A stretch of 39,066 bases of DNA from Candidatus Heimdallarchaeota archaeon (GCA_016839945.1 JAEOTE010000159.1:1-39066), one strand, 5' to 3'; positions 1 to 7,930 are shown, counted from the stretch's first letter. Made by a program: numbers and translations. Notes: a model not told the origin generated them from the letters alone.

Positions 1-1
1 T

Positions 2-979
2 GATGAGATTCCAACTTCTTGGATGACTTACTTTGCATCCATACCCGGTGTATCAATATGGACAACCAAGTCTATATTTTACGTTATGAAAGGAAATCAA
101 CAATTTCAAACGGCAGAAGAGTGGCTTCAATACTCAAATGATAATCATTTAACGTTGGGTGAAGCTGCTGTAGAATACGAGATGGAACTTTTGTCTTTGT
201 CTAAAGACAAAATTTTGACCGAGATGGAAAAACGAATAGATGTGATGCTAAATTCTGTGGAAATGGGAATAAAATCTCAAGTCAAGGGATTGAAAACGGT
301 AGATAGTACTGCATCTCAGATCTCATCTGCGAGTGTTAATAATGAATTGTTTAGTAATTCACGAAACACTTTTGCAGCAGTTAGAGCAATGGCTAGCATG
401 GAGATAGCTTCTTCTGGGGGATTCATTTGTGCTGCTCCTACAGGAGGTTCATCAGGAGTTATTCCAGCAGTTCTGTACACTTTACATCATGAGTTTCAAA
501 TTAGTAAAGATAAATTGATTTATTGTGCATTTGCTGCGGCTGGAGTCGGACTAATTCATGCAATTCGTTCGACATTTGCAGCTGAAGTAGCTGGTTGTCA
601 AGTTGAAATAGGTATCGCTGGAGCTATGGCAGCTGCTTCTGTTTGTGAAGCTGCAGGCTGTTCACCCAAAAAAGGATTAGATGCTGCAGCAATCTCATTG
701 CAAAATACTATGGGATCTGTCTGTGATTTAGTTGCAGGAGTATGCGAAATTCCTTGCCACACAAGAAATGCAATATCTGCTTCTAATGCGTTCATTTGCT
801 GTGATTTAGTAATGGGAGGATATGACAATCATATTTCTTTAGATGATTCCATAGACGCTTCAGACGCTTCAGGGAAAATGCTCCCCCCAGAATTACGCTG
901 CACTGCACTTGGTGGAATTGCAGTTACACCCTCAGCAAAAAAAATTATAAAAGATAAAGGAAATCTAGGAAAGGAATAG
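2..979 (+). CDS. sdaAA: L-serine dehydratase, iron-sulfur type, alpha domain (5' cut by window)
   Basis: This enzyme deaminates L-serine to pyruvate and ammonia using a 4Fe-4S cluster. The alpha-domain signature is present: an APTGGSSG segment (family APTAGSCG, with the Cys here Ser), then AGCQVE, GSVCDLVAG and EIPCHTRNA. The three conserved cluster cysteines are present, at residues 192, 234 and 245 counted from the ATG at 23. The frame is open to the window edge. The alpha domain proper begins near residue 27, just after another ATG at 86. The preceding residues (IPTSW...SIPGVSI) look like the end of an ACT domain, so the full gene may be a fused beta-alpha protein; that part is inference. 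The next gene starts 21 bp downstream on the same strand. Family assignment is firm; the true start lies at 86 or outside the window. Confidence 0.9.
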   Translation, partial: DEIPTSWMTYFASIPGVSIWTTKSIFYVMKGNQQFQTAEEWLQYSNDNHLTLGEAAVEYEMELLSLSKDKILTEMEKRIDVMLNSVEMGIKSQVKGLKTVDSTASQISSASVNNELFSNSRNTFAAVRAMASMEIASSGGFICAAPTGGSSGVIPAVLYTLHHEFQISKDKLIYCAFAAAGVGLIHAIRSTFAAEVAGCQVEIGIAGAMAAASVCEAAGCSPKKGLDAAAISLQNTMGSVCDLVAGVCEIPCHTRNAISASNAFICCDLVMGGYDNHISLDDSIDASDASGKMLPPELRCTALGGIAVTPSAKKIIKDKGNLGKE

Positions 980-1000
980 AGAAAATTAGGTGTAAAAATA

Positions 1001-1975
1001 GTGAAACCTCAAGAATTACTTTACTTATCTCGCGCTGATATTGAGAAAATTAACATCCCTATGCACGAAATAATATCCTCTCTTGAAAGGATGTTTGTGG
1101 AAAAAGGAAAGAAGCAAGTCGAGATGCCTCCCAAACCAGGTATCCATCTCAAGAAGGATTCTTTCATTCATGCAATGCCTGCGTTTATTCCTTCTATGAA
1201 ATCTGCTGGAATTAAATGGGTTTCTGGTTTCCCGGAAAACTATAAAAAAAAATTACCCTATATCTCTGGTTTGCTGATTTTGAATGATGTTGAAACAGGA
1301 ATTCCACTTTCTGTAATGGATTGCACATGGATAACTGCAAAGCGCACTGGTGCTGCAACAGCAGTTGCTGCTAAATATCTTGCAGATCCAGCAAGTTCTA
1401 CTGTTGGCATAATAGCTTGTGGAGTACAAGGTCGGAGTAATTTAGAAGCTATTTCGTGTATTTTCGATATTAAAAAAGTGGCAGTATATGATATTTTTCC
1501 TGAAGCATCTCGTAAATTTGCAACCGAGATGGGTGAAAAGTTTGATTTTCCCATAGAGATTACTAACACACCAAGAAATGCAGTTGAAGATATGGACATT
1601 GTTATAACTAGTGGTCCTATCCAAAAAGAGCCAAAACCTACAATTGAAAAAGGGTGGTTGAAAAAGGGAGGATTCGCAAGCGCAGTTGATTTCGATTCGT
1701 ATTGGACTATAGCTTCGCTAAACGAAATGGATAAAATCTACACAGATGATGTGTCTCAAATGGAATATTATAGGTCTATAGGATATTTCAAAGACACTCC
1801 GAAACCCGTCGGTGATCTGGGAGAATTATTGGTAAAATCTATCATGGGGCGAGAATCCTCAAATGAACGAATTATGACCATGAATCTCGGGTTAGCTTTG
1901 GATGATATGGCTACTGCACCATTAATTTATGATGCAGCAAAAAAATCCTCCATAGGAACGCTTTTACCGCTCTAA
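1001..1975 (+). CDS. Ornithine cyclodeaminase / mu-crystallin family NAD(P)-dependent enzyme
   Basis: The protein belongs to the OCD/mu-crystallin family, which includes ornithine and lysine cyclodeaminases, ketimine reductases and the archaeal alanine dehydrogenase type. Family landmarks are KWVSGFPENY near residue 73, LNDVETGIPL, the substrate-site ITAKRTGAATAVAAKYLA, and the Rossmann segment GIIACGVQGRSNLEA. The length of 324 aa is typical. It starts with GTG behind a TTAGGTG stretch and lies 21 bp after the serine dehydratase, so the two are probably cotranscribed. An alanine dehydrogenase or ketimine reductase role using pyruvate from the upstream enzyme would fit the context, but the family is multifunctional and substrate cannot be read from sequence. 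Confidence 0.87.
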   Translation: MKPQELLYLSRADIEKINIPMHEIISSLERMFVEKGKKQVEMPPKPGIHLKKDSFIHAMPAFIPSMKSAGIKWVSGFPENYKKKLPYISGLLILNDVETGIPLSVMDCTWITAKRTGAATAVAAKYLADPASSTVGIIACGVQGRSNLEAISCIFDIKKVAVYDIFPEASRKFATEMGEKFDFPIEITNTPRNAVEDMDIVITSGPIQKEPKPTIEKGWLKKGGFASAVDFDSYWTIASLNEMDKIYTDDVSQMEYYRSIGYFKDTPKPVGDLGELLVKSIMGRESSNERIMTMNLGLALDDMATAPLIYDAAKKSSIGTLLPL

Positions 1976-2469
1976 TAAATATAATTTAATGATTTCTCAT
2001 TCTTAAGCAATTCAATACTCTCCTCACAATACTGACTATATGGTCTTATTTTATCATAGTTTCGTGTGAATTGTAAATTTGGATTGATTAATTTTATAAA
2101 TTCTTGTGTAGATTTTTCCCAACCTTTCTTGCAAACTTCTTTTGTGCAATAATTACCTATCTTACAAGCTTCTAAAACTGGGCACCAATTATATGACCTC
2201 CAAGTGATTTTTGTTTCAGATTCATAAATTATTGGTACTTCTTTCTCGTTTATTTCTAATTTTTTTAGAAGAAGATTATATGCTTTTCTTACATCTGTCC
2301 CTCTAAGATCTAAATCATTTTTATTGTTCTCATACCATTCCTTTCTTTTTTTGTATACCGATGTATTTATTTTCGACCAATCATTATTTTTCTTTGCTTC
2401 AGCTATTAATTCTAAAATCTCTCCTATTTTATTATTATCATCATCCATTGTTTGAACAACTGCTATCAT
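1972..2469 (-). CDS. Cys-rich protein, weakly similar to the ATC-hydrolase-like family
   Basis: I do not recognise this protein with certainty. The C-terminal half has ordered cysteines: WCPVLEAC, then NYCTKEVC, then a late YCEESIE after an FTR segment. That spacing resembles the L-2-amino-thiazoline-4-carboxylic acid hydrolase-like family, a tentative assignment. The reading frame is open further upstream to 2538 (TTG), and the residues before the first ATG (SPLETIHSRRFFA) look protein-like. No convincing ribosome binding site precedes the ATG at 2469 or at 2448. The frame overlaps the end of the TPR gene upstream on the same strand, so it may be the C-terminal part of a frameshifted longer gene. 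Its 3' end overlaps the convergent OCD gene by 4 bp. Confidence 0.6.
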   Translation of the reverse strand: MIAVVQTMDDDNNKIGEILELIAEAKKNNDWSKINTSVYKKRKEWYENNKNDLDLRGTDVRKAYNLLLKKLEINEKEVPIIYESETKITWRSYNWCPVLEACKIGNYCTKEVCKKGWEKSTQEFIKLINPNLQFTRNYDKIRPYSQYCEESIELLKNEKSLNYIY

Positions 2470-2497
2470 AGCAAAAAATCTTCTGGAATGAATTGTT

Positions 2498-2932
2498 TCA
2501 AGAGGACTTACTTTGCAGAATTTGCTTAGCAAAATCAATTATAATTCTCTCGCTTCTGGAATACTCAAAATAGAATTCTTCTGCTCTCTCTATCCAAATT
2601 TTTAGTAGATCTTTAGGAATTGATTCCATTGATAACAAAATGAAGATAGACTGGTAAGGTACGTAATGGTTTTCTTGTTTCTCCAATTTATCTCTCTGTT
2701 CCCATGCTATAGTGTAGCTCTTCAGAGCTTCTTGTTTTTCGTCTTGAATAGAATACAAGTTAGCAAGATAAAGGTTAGTTTTAGAATGATTTGGGAAGAA
2801 TTTCTGTACTTCTTTGAAGATTTTTAGTGCTGAAGAAACATCTCCCTTCTCTATTTTCGAGAGTCCCTCCTCTATTAATTCTTTGCACTTATCTTCTGAA
2901 TAAAGCTCATAGGATTCAGATGTAAAATTCAT
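2498..2932 (-). CDS. TPR-like helical repeat protein
   Basis: A 144-residue, mainly helical protein. Residues about 15-75 carry a TPR-type pair of helices: a KGDVSSALKIFKEV segment, then a TNLYLANLYS...QEALKSYTIA segment, with the usual Ala/Gly and bulky positions of tetratricopeptide repeats. TPRs mediate protein-protein contacts; no catalytic motif is visible. A TATA-like TTTTTTATA lies at about 2959-2967 on this strand, roughly 30 bp before the ATG, which suggests a very short leader. The frame runs 41 bp into the open frame of the downstream Cys-rich protein, either as an operon overlap or as the trace of a frameshift between two halves of one gene. Confidence 0.65.
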   Translation of the reverse strand: MNFTSESYELYSEDKCKELIEEGLSKIEKGDVSSALKIFKEVQKFFPNHSKTNLYLANLYSIQDEKQEALKSYTIAWEQRDKLEKQENHYVPYQSIFILLSMESIPKDLLKIWIERAEEFYFEYSRSERIIIDFAKQILQSKSS

Positions 2933-3160
2933 CCCTAGAATCTAAAGATAGTTTTAGCTATAAAAAATCACTGAATTTCAACAAAATTTAGAGTGTTAGG
3001 AAAATGTAATCCACAAAACACTGTTGTAGATATTGCGTAGGTGATACTAATTCATTTTATTAAATGTTCGAAAAGCTTAGTAACAGCTATAAATGTTTGT
3101 GTTTATTTAAGAATCTGAAATTTAGTAATTAAAGAATCAAACAATACTGTTAGCTTAAAC

Positions 3161-3166
3161 GAGGAG
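3161..3166 (+). promoter_or_regulatory. Shine-Dalgarno site GAGGAG
   Basis: GAGGAG lies 5 nt before the ATG at 3172 and fixes the start of the 231-residue orphan protein. A TATA-like TTTATTTAAG near 3100-3110 could be its promoter. Confidence 0.6.
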
Positions 3167-3171
3167 CTAAT

Positions 3172-3867
3172 ATGACTGAAGTAGAAAAGAAAGAGAAACA
3201 AAAGGAACAAACAAGTTTCGAACAAATCGATATAACTATGGATTATTTCGATGCATGTGAAAGAATTTTAGACAAAGATGATTCTCTCCTTTCTCCTAAT
3301 GTAAAGAAGAAGATTTATCCCAGGGATGTAAAAAAGATTACATATAGTCCTCAAACAGAAGCAGTTTATTACTATAAAAGCAAGAATATTAAAGATCTTG
3401 AAAAAGGAAGAATTTGGGATTTATTTGAAGATCGAGGGGCTCATGTAGAAAGCAAACTAATCGAAGAATTAAAATCAATTAAAGAAATTGAACGAGACTA
3501 TAAAGCAATAACAAAAGAAGAAGAACAACTTGAAATTATGAAAAATGGTGAGCTTGTAGAAGCTATTACTGATTTTATGAAAAAATACGGATCAAAGACT
3601 AATAGATATCGTATTGATAAGGGAGAAGAAGAGAAATGTAGAGTTTTCAATTTTCACCGAGCTAATTTGAAAGAAGAAATAATATTCTTTCTTACAGATA
3701 AACACCTGATTATAAACAGAGAAGAGGAAGGTGGCAATGTTCTTCAGAAAGCGATTAAATATATGAATAGAACTGTAATAAGATGGTACTACGAGGGATT
3801 ACTGAGGCTCAAACGCTTAGAAGATAAGCAAAAATTATTTTTCAGAAAACTGAAAAACTATCAATAA
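3172..3867 (+). CDS. Hypothetical charged protein
   Basis: No family recognised. It is 231 residues, rich in Lys and Glu, with predicted helices through most of its length, for example the ESKLIEELKSIKEIERDYKAI region at about 93-115. There is no signal peptide, membrane segment or Cys cluster. The segment EEIIFFLTDKHLIINREEE near residue 170 looks like a small beta unit. The start is supported by a GAGGAG Shine-Dalgarno site. It stands alone, with a gap of about 240 bp upstream and a T-run downstream, so it is probably a single-gene transcript. It looks genuinely coding because of its long uninterrupted frame and good ribosome binding site. Confidence 0.7.
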   Translation: MTEVEKKEKQKEQTSFEQIDITMDYFDACERILDKDDSLLSPNVKKKIYPRDVKKITYSPQTEAVYYYKSKNIKDLEKGRIWDLFEDRGAHVESKLIEELKSIKEIERDYKAITKEEEQLEIMKNGELVEAITDFMKKYGSKTNRYRIDKGEEEKCRVFNFHRANLKEEIIFFLTDKHLIINREEEGGNVLQKAIKYMNRTVIRWYYEGLLRLKRLEDKQKLFFRKLKNYQ

Positions 3868-3879
3868 TAAAACTCCCTG

Positions 3880-3886
3880 TTTTTTT
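3880..3886 (+). terminator. Poly-T terminator candidate
   Basis: A run of seven T follows the stop codon of the charged orphan gene by 12 bp. Archaeal polymerase commonly stops at such U-tracts without a hairpin. No stem is visible. Confidence 0.4.
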
Positions 3887-3981
3887 AAGTATTTTATAAA
3901 AAATTATATTCTCAGTAGCTTTATGCACATATTACGCTTACTTTAAAGCTAAATTGGGTTGTTTTCTTATAGAAATTCAAA

Positions 3982-3988
3982 GAGGTGA
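3982..3988 (+). promoter_or_regulatory. Shine-Dalgarno site GAGGTGA facing a CTG codon
   Basis: A strong GAGGTGA lies 5-6 nt before a CTG at 3994 that is in frame with the zinc-ribbon gene. The nearest canonical start, GTG at 4015, is about 27 nt away, too far for this site. The same GAGGTG serves the aEF1B ATG at 7660 with 5-nt spacing. Confidence 0.5.
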
Positions 3989-4014
3989 GATAACTGTTAT
4001 TCGATATAAATACT

Positions 4015-4254
4015 GTGTATTGCACTAGATGTAAAAGATTTGTTACAGTGTTTGATTCAATTAACATAGATTTCTCTTCAACTGAAATAATATGTGAAGA
4101 ATGTGGAAAAATCCTTTTAGTTACAAGGTCAGAAAGGCAATTTCGACTAAATACTGATTATCTAGAGCTTGAAGCTTTCATTCAAAAGGAGAATTCGAAG
4201 AAGTCTAAAAGTTACAAAATACCTAACTATGTTTATGGCGCAGATACATATTAA
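4015..4254 (+). CDS. Small zinc-ribbon protein
   Basis: A 79-residue protein with two CxxC knuckles near its N terminus: YCTRC and ICEEC, about 25 residues apart, a typical rubredoxin-like zinc ribbon. The C-terminal half is basic and lacks recognisable motifs. The coordinates use the first standard start, GTG at 4015, but the good Shine-Dalgarno site points to CTG at 3994, which would add seven residues (LLFDINT). Upstream of that the frame is closed by TAA at 3991. The next gene starts 82 bp downstream on the same strand. Possible roles are nucleic-acid or protein binding; nothing more specific can be said. Confidence 0.65.
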   Translation: MYCTRCKRFVTVFDSINIDFSSTEIICEECGKILLVTRSERQFRLNTDYLELEAFIQKENSKKSKSYKIPNYVYGADTY

Positions 4255-4335
4255 ACACGATAGGTTTTCAACTTCTATTGAACATTTTTGCTCTAGAACC
4301 ACACTATTTTTCAATATGCACATTTTCTCATTTGT

Positions 4336-5562
4336 GTGGAACCAAAAAGGAGAGACATAGTAGTTGTTGGTGGTGGTCCAGCAGGATTAATTGCGGCAAA
4401 AACTGCTGCTGCAAGAAATGTAGATGTTCTACTATTCGAATCAAAAGATAAAATTGGATTTCATGAACATTGTGCAGGATTATTAAGCATTAAAGGCTTG
4501 AATTCTTTAAACTTATCAAAAATTCCCTCTGATGTGTTCCAAAATAAAGAGATAATTGGTGCGAGATTATACTCTCCTTCTGGTAAATTGATTGAAGTGC
4601 AAAAGAAAAAACCTACAGCATATGTAGTAGATCGTGTTAAATTTAATCTATTTCTCTCTTCTATTGCTGAAAAAGAAGGAGTTGTCATTGAAACATCTTC
4701 AAGAGTTATAGATATCAAAAGAAAAAACAATTTACTCGAATTAAGTTTAGGAAGGAAGAATTCTTTTGAGAAGATAAACAGTAAAATTGCTATATTAGCA
4801 GAAGGCCGTTTTCCTAAACTTAACAGTCAAGTAGGTTTACCAATTCCTTCTCGAAAAAAAATGGTTTTTACTTCTCAATACTATATGTCTAATATTAGTG
4901 GAATAGACAAACAATATGTTGAGCTTTATCAAACCAAAGAGTATGCACCAGGTTTTTTTGCCTGGATAATACCAATAAATGAGGAAACTGCGAAGGTTGG
5001 ATTAGGATCAAATTCTCTCCCAGCTAGCAAGCAATTGGATTATTTTATTAAGAAACATCCAGTTGCTAAAGGAAAGTTAAACAAATCCAAAATAATTAAG
5101 AAAACCAGTGGAGCAATCCCCATTGGCTCATATATCTCACGAACCTATAATGATAATGCATTAGTAGTTGGTGATGCTGCAAGTCAGACAAAACCAACAA
5201 CAGGAGGAGGAGTTATTTTGGGTGGAATTGCAGCTCAAATTGCTGGAGATATTGCAGCTAAATCTGTAATTAGTGATAATTTTAGCAGTAAATATTTATC
5301 TAGATATGCTAGATTGTGGAAAAAAGAAATGAAAAGAAATCTATCTATAATGAAACAAGTAAGATTATACTTGAATTCCTTAAACAACAAAGAAATTGAG
5401 AAATTATTCAGCATGGTGGAAGAACCAAAACTCCAACCAATATTCACTGAATTTGGTGATGTAGATGATCAAAAAACAATAGTGTTCAAATTACTTCTCT
5501 ATTACAAATTTTGGCCATTTCTTCTAAAAACAGGAGTGAAATTCCTTTTTACAAGAAAATAA
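4336..5562 (+). CDS. Geranylgeranyl reductase family FAD-dependent oxidoreductase
   Basis: The protein belongs to the geranylgeranyl reductase (GGR) family, whose archaeal members saturate the isoprenoid chains of membrane lipids. It has an N-terminal dinucleotide fold with VVVGGGPAGLIAAKTAA at residues 7-23, an acidic strand end (LLFESKDKIG), and a HEHCAGLLS segment at the usual substrate-side Cys/Gly position. FFAWIIP matches the family YxWxFP motif. A second FAD motif, VVGDAASQTKPTTGGGV, is near residue 275. The length of 408 aa is usual. The start is GTG at 4336; no clear ribosome binding site is seen. Family assignment is strong; whether it acts on archaeol lipids or another polyprenyl compound is open. 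It converges on the C2-like gene 13 bp away. Confidence 0.85.
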   Translation: MEPKRRDIVVVGGGPAGLIAAKTAAARNVDVLLFESKDKIGFHEHCAGLLSIKGLNSLNLSKIPSDVFQNKEIIGARLYSPSGKLIEVQKKKPTAYVVDRVKFNLFLSSIAEKEGVVIETSSRVIDIKRKNNLLELSLGRKNSFEKINSKIAILAEGRFPKLNSQVGLPIPSRKKMVFTSQYYMSNISGIDKQYVELYQTKEYAPGFFAWIIPINEETAKVGLGSNSLPASKQLDYFIKKHPVAKGKLNKSKIIKKTSGAIPIGSYISRTYNDNALVVGDAASQTKPTTGGGVILGGIAAQIAGDIAAKSVISDNFSSKYLSRYARLWKKEMKRNLSIMKQVRLYLNSLNNKEIEKLFSMVEEPKLQPIFTEFGDVDDQKTIVFKLLLYYKFWPFLLKTGVKFLFTRK

Positions 5563-5574
5563 AGAAAAAAGGTT

Positions 5575-6039
5575 TTAGTATCTAGTTCGAAGCCCTGATA
5601 ATTTTAATTTCACTTTTACTTTATTTATCTGCAAAACCTCATAATCAGATGAACCCAAGGGAATAGATATTTTTTTATCAACAATTTCATCATCGTTTTT
5701 TCCTGGATCTCTCTCGAAGACATGGAATGGAACTTCAACAATTCCACCTTCAGGGGCTTCTCTAAATTCTGAATAAAGAGTTAATCCTTCTGGAGGTTTA
5801 AATGTTTCATTTTTTTCCATTTTAATAGTTCCTCTGTTTGGAATTCTACTACTGTAATGAGGTCTTTTTCCAACTCTAAAGTATAACTCTGATTCATTTC
5901 CTAATAAGTCTCGATCTTCAAGAACTTTCATTGAAATTAGTTCAACTTTAACTAGGTATCTATCCCCAAATTCCTTTGTATCTCTTTGACCTCTAGCATA
6001 AGTATTTCGATATACTTTCTTAACTACTCTGCGTCCCAC
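5575..6039 (-). CDS. Small beta-rich protein, possibly C2-like
   Basis: A 154-residue protein with alternating beta pattern and no membrane segment. Two regions recall C2 domains: the opening strand VKVELISMKVLEDRDLLGNE with an acidic turn, and FHVFERDPGKNDDEIVDKKI near residue 107, which looks like the acidic calcium-loop strand of a C2 domain (VxDxD...DDxIG). This is inference from pattern only. The N-terminal 20 residues are basic. The start is GTG, with AGGTGAT 4-5 nt upstream. A membrane-binding role would follow if the C2 fold is right; otherwise function is unknown. Confidence 0.65.
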   Translation of the reverse strand: MGRRVVKKVYRNTYARGQRDTKEFGDRYLVKVELISMKVLEDRDLLGNESELYFRVGKRPHYSSRIPNRGTIKMEKNETFKPPEGLTLYSEFREAPEGGIVEVPFHVFERDPGKNDDEIVDKKISIPLGSSDYEVLQINKVKVKLKLSGLRTRY

Positions 6040-6108
6040 AAAATCACCTACTGTAAGTTATTATATCTCTTTATATATCTTTTTAAAAGTAGGATTAAAT
6101 TGTGAATT

Positions 6109-7263
6109 TTATTCTTCTTTTAGAAATTCAGCCATACAGAAAGTGCCTCTTCTAGTTGCAGGAATGCGTTCACCTAGTTTGTATTTTTTATCAGCCATTA
6201 ATACCGATAGAATGCCTTCCCATATATATAAAATAAAGTCACACAAATCTCTTTTACCTTCAACACATTTTTCACCAGGAGCATATGTGCAATACCCTCT
6301 CGCAGGAAACTCGATATAAGCAACTCTTCTAGAAACTGATGATTGAATATCCTCGGGTAAATACTTTGTAAGATCCTCTTGAGATTTTGTTTGGAGAGCT
6401 TTGATAACATATTGACCTATCATAGAGGATATTTCATGAATGTCTTGCTCAGAATCTCGAATATTTATTAGAAGAAACTCAATCAAGAATCGAATATGTA
6501 TCTCTGTGAACTCTGTCTTAGCTTTTTTCACATTTGAATCTTCGATATCACTAAAGAATGTAGTTGTAATTTCCGCTAGAACTTGATGGAATATTGGGAG
6601 TATCATTGTAGCAGGAAATTCTCGGAGTATTGGAGAAAAGATTGTATCAAGGTCAAGTTCTATACTTGGTTTGATTTCTTCATCCTCTACAGATAAAGTG
6701 GGTTTTGCTGGTTGAGCAGCTTGTTGAGTTTGTTCAGTTACAATAGTTGGAGTGATACTAGGTTCTGTGGAAATAACTTCTTCAGTTTTAACAGGTATTG
6801 GTTGATCCAATTTCTGAATTATCAGTTGTAACTGTTGAGACTGAAACTGACTCGGAATGAGTTCTACTCTGACATTGGATTCAAAGAGAAAATATCCGAG
6901 AGCTTTAATCAAGCCTGTTACAATTATAACATAGGAAAAATCAGTTGCATCTGATGCAATAAACCTATTAGCTCCTAAATTAATTACTGCATTTTCATCC
7001 TTTTTCTCAATCGAAATATTCTTCCAACCTAAAACCTCAACTAACAAATCAAACTGTTCTTCGATAGTTAAATCTCTATGAGGTGTAAAGTTGTTAAATA
7101 CCATATCAGCAACAGCAGAAACAATTACCTCTTCAGTTTCTTTTTGTGATATATCAAAAGATGAGACTATTTTCTTTAATGAATTCATTAGAATTTTAGT
7201 TGTCTGTAATGCTCTTAATTTGTCGCTTCCTTTATTCGTCCAAGTAGGAGAGTAACCACTCAT
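6109..7263 (-). CDS. Protein with C-terminal V4R-like cysteine domain
   Basis: An acidic protein of about 384 residues. The first 160 residues form an alpha/beta unit, followed by a Thr/Pro/Gln-rich linker at about 165-200 and a second globular half. The last 70 residues contain GYCTYAPGEKC, RDLCDFILYIWEGIL and a final RGTFCMAEF. The order C-(8)-C, LCDF...GIL, then GxxC near the end matches the layout of V4R (4-vinyl-reductase, hydrocarbon-binding) domains, a tentative call. The ATG at 7263 is chosen over an upstream TTG at 7278 because GAGGA lies about 8 nt before it and the TTG has no site. It is probably a single gene. Confidence 0.65.
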   Translation of the reverse strand: MSGYSPTWTNKGSDKLRALQTTKILMNSLKKIVSSFDISQKETEEVIVSAVADMVFNNFTPHRDLTIEEQFDLLVEVLGWKNISIEKKDENAVINLGANRFIASDATDFSYVIIVTGLIKALGYFLFESNVRVELIPSQFQSQQLQLIIQKLDQPIPVKTEEVISTEPSITPTIVTEQTQQAAQPAKPTLSVEDEEIKPSIELDLDTIFSPILREFPATMILPIFHQVLAEITTTFFSDIEDSNVKKAKTEFTEIHIRFLIEFLLINIRDSEQDIHEISSMIGQYVIKALQTKSQEDLTKYLPEDIQSSVSRRVAYIEFPARGYCTYAPGEKCVEGKRDLCDFILYIWEGILSVLMADKKYKLGERIPATRRGTFCMAEFLKEE

Positions 7264-7456
7264 TAGTATCTTCCTCAAATTAAGTGTATATAGGTTTTAT
7301 TTCCTTAATTAAGATGTGGGAGTATCAATTATAAGAATATCTTTAGCGCACGTTAAGCCTGTGATTAATTTATTTCCTTAAGTTGAAAGAAAATAGTTTA
7401 ATTCAAAAAGCTTAAAACACAAAGGAGTTCGTAACTGTATAGATAGCTTTATTGTG

Positions 7457-7645
7457 ATGATAATGAGCAAAATGATAGATATGCCCAGATGTACTAGTTG
7501 CAATAAGATAATTAGTCCTAGTGAAGAAGGAGATACTAGATTTTCTTGTCCAAAGTGCAATGACGTAGTAATTATTCGATGTAAAAAATGCAGATTATTC
7601 GGCAATTCATATGTTTGTCCTAAATGTGGTTTTGAAGGGCCCTAA
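7457..7645 (+). CDS. Zinc-ribbon RNA-binding protein, COG2888 family
   Basis: A very small protein with four CxxC knuckles in order (CTSC, CPKC, CKKC, CPKC), ending in the family hallmark CGFEGP. It matches the archaeal COG2888 group of predicted RNA-binding zinc ribbons linked to translation. It lies 14 bp upstream of the aEF1B gene, an arrangement known in many archaea. Several starts are possible: GTG 7454, then ATG 7457, 7463, 7472 and 7481. The only AGGAG (7422-7426) is about 30 nt from the first ATG, so the start is undecided. Family assignment is strong. Confidence 0.88.
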   Translation: MIMSKMIDMPRCTSCNKIISPSEEGDTRFSCPKCNDVVIIRCKKCRLFGNSYVCPKCGFEGP

Positions 7646-7648
7646 TAA

Positions 7649-7654
7649 GAGGTG
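7649..7654 (+). promoter_or_regulatory. Shine-Dalgarno site GAGGTG for aEF1B
   Basis: GAGGTG ends 5 nt before the ATG at 7660, in the short gap after the COG2888 gene, so aEF1B is translated from the shared transcript with its own strong site. Confidence 0.7.
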
Positions 7655-7659
7655 ATAAA

Positions 7660-7929
7660 ATGGCCGAAGTATTATTAGTTTATGAAATTCGCCCCGAATC
7701 TCCAGATGTAACCCCTCAAAATCTAGAAAAATTAATCAGAGATAACTTACCTACAAAATATAAAATGCAAAATGATCCAGAAGAGAAACCTTTATTTTTT
7801 GGTCTAGTTGGTATTGTTGCTCAATTTATAATGCCAGAAGAAGATGGAGCACAAGACGAATTAGAAGATTATCTAAATTCTTTTGAAGAAATTTCTTCAA
7901 TACAAATGTCTTTTGTAACTCGTCTATAA
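7660..7929 (+). CDS. ef1b: Elongation factor 1-beta (aEF1B)
   Basis: This is the nucleotide exchange factor that recharges aEF1A with GTP during translation elongation. At 89 residues it is the length of archaeal aEF1B, a single alpha-beta sandwich domain matching the C-terminal exchange domain of eukaryotic eEF1B. Landmarks are an N-terminal strand VLLVYEIRPESPDV, the central FFGLVGIVAQFIMPEEDG, and the terminal SSIQMSFVTRL, close to the family pattern. It is in an operon with the COG2888 zinc ribbon and converges on the histidine kinase gene with 1 bp between stops. Confidence 0.93.
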   Translation: MAEVLLVYEIRPESPDVTPQNLEKLIRDNLPTKYKMQNDPEEKPLFFGLVGIVAQFIMPEEDGAQDELEDYLNSFEEISSIQMSFVTRL

Positions 7930-7930
7930 A

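Noticed and set aside
598..828. Open frame on the minus strand inside the serine dehydratase gene
   Set aside because: It lies fully within a recognised gene, with composition that mirrors it; no ribosome site or family.
4169..4360. 63-residue plus-strand frame between the zinc ribbon and GGR genes
   Set aside because: Overlaps two better genes in other frames, lacks a ribosome site, and has no domain.
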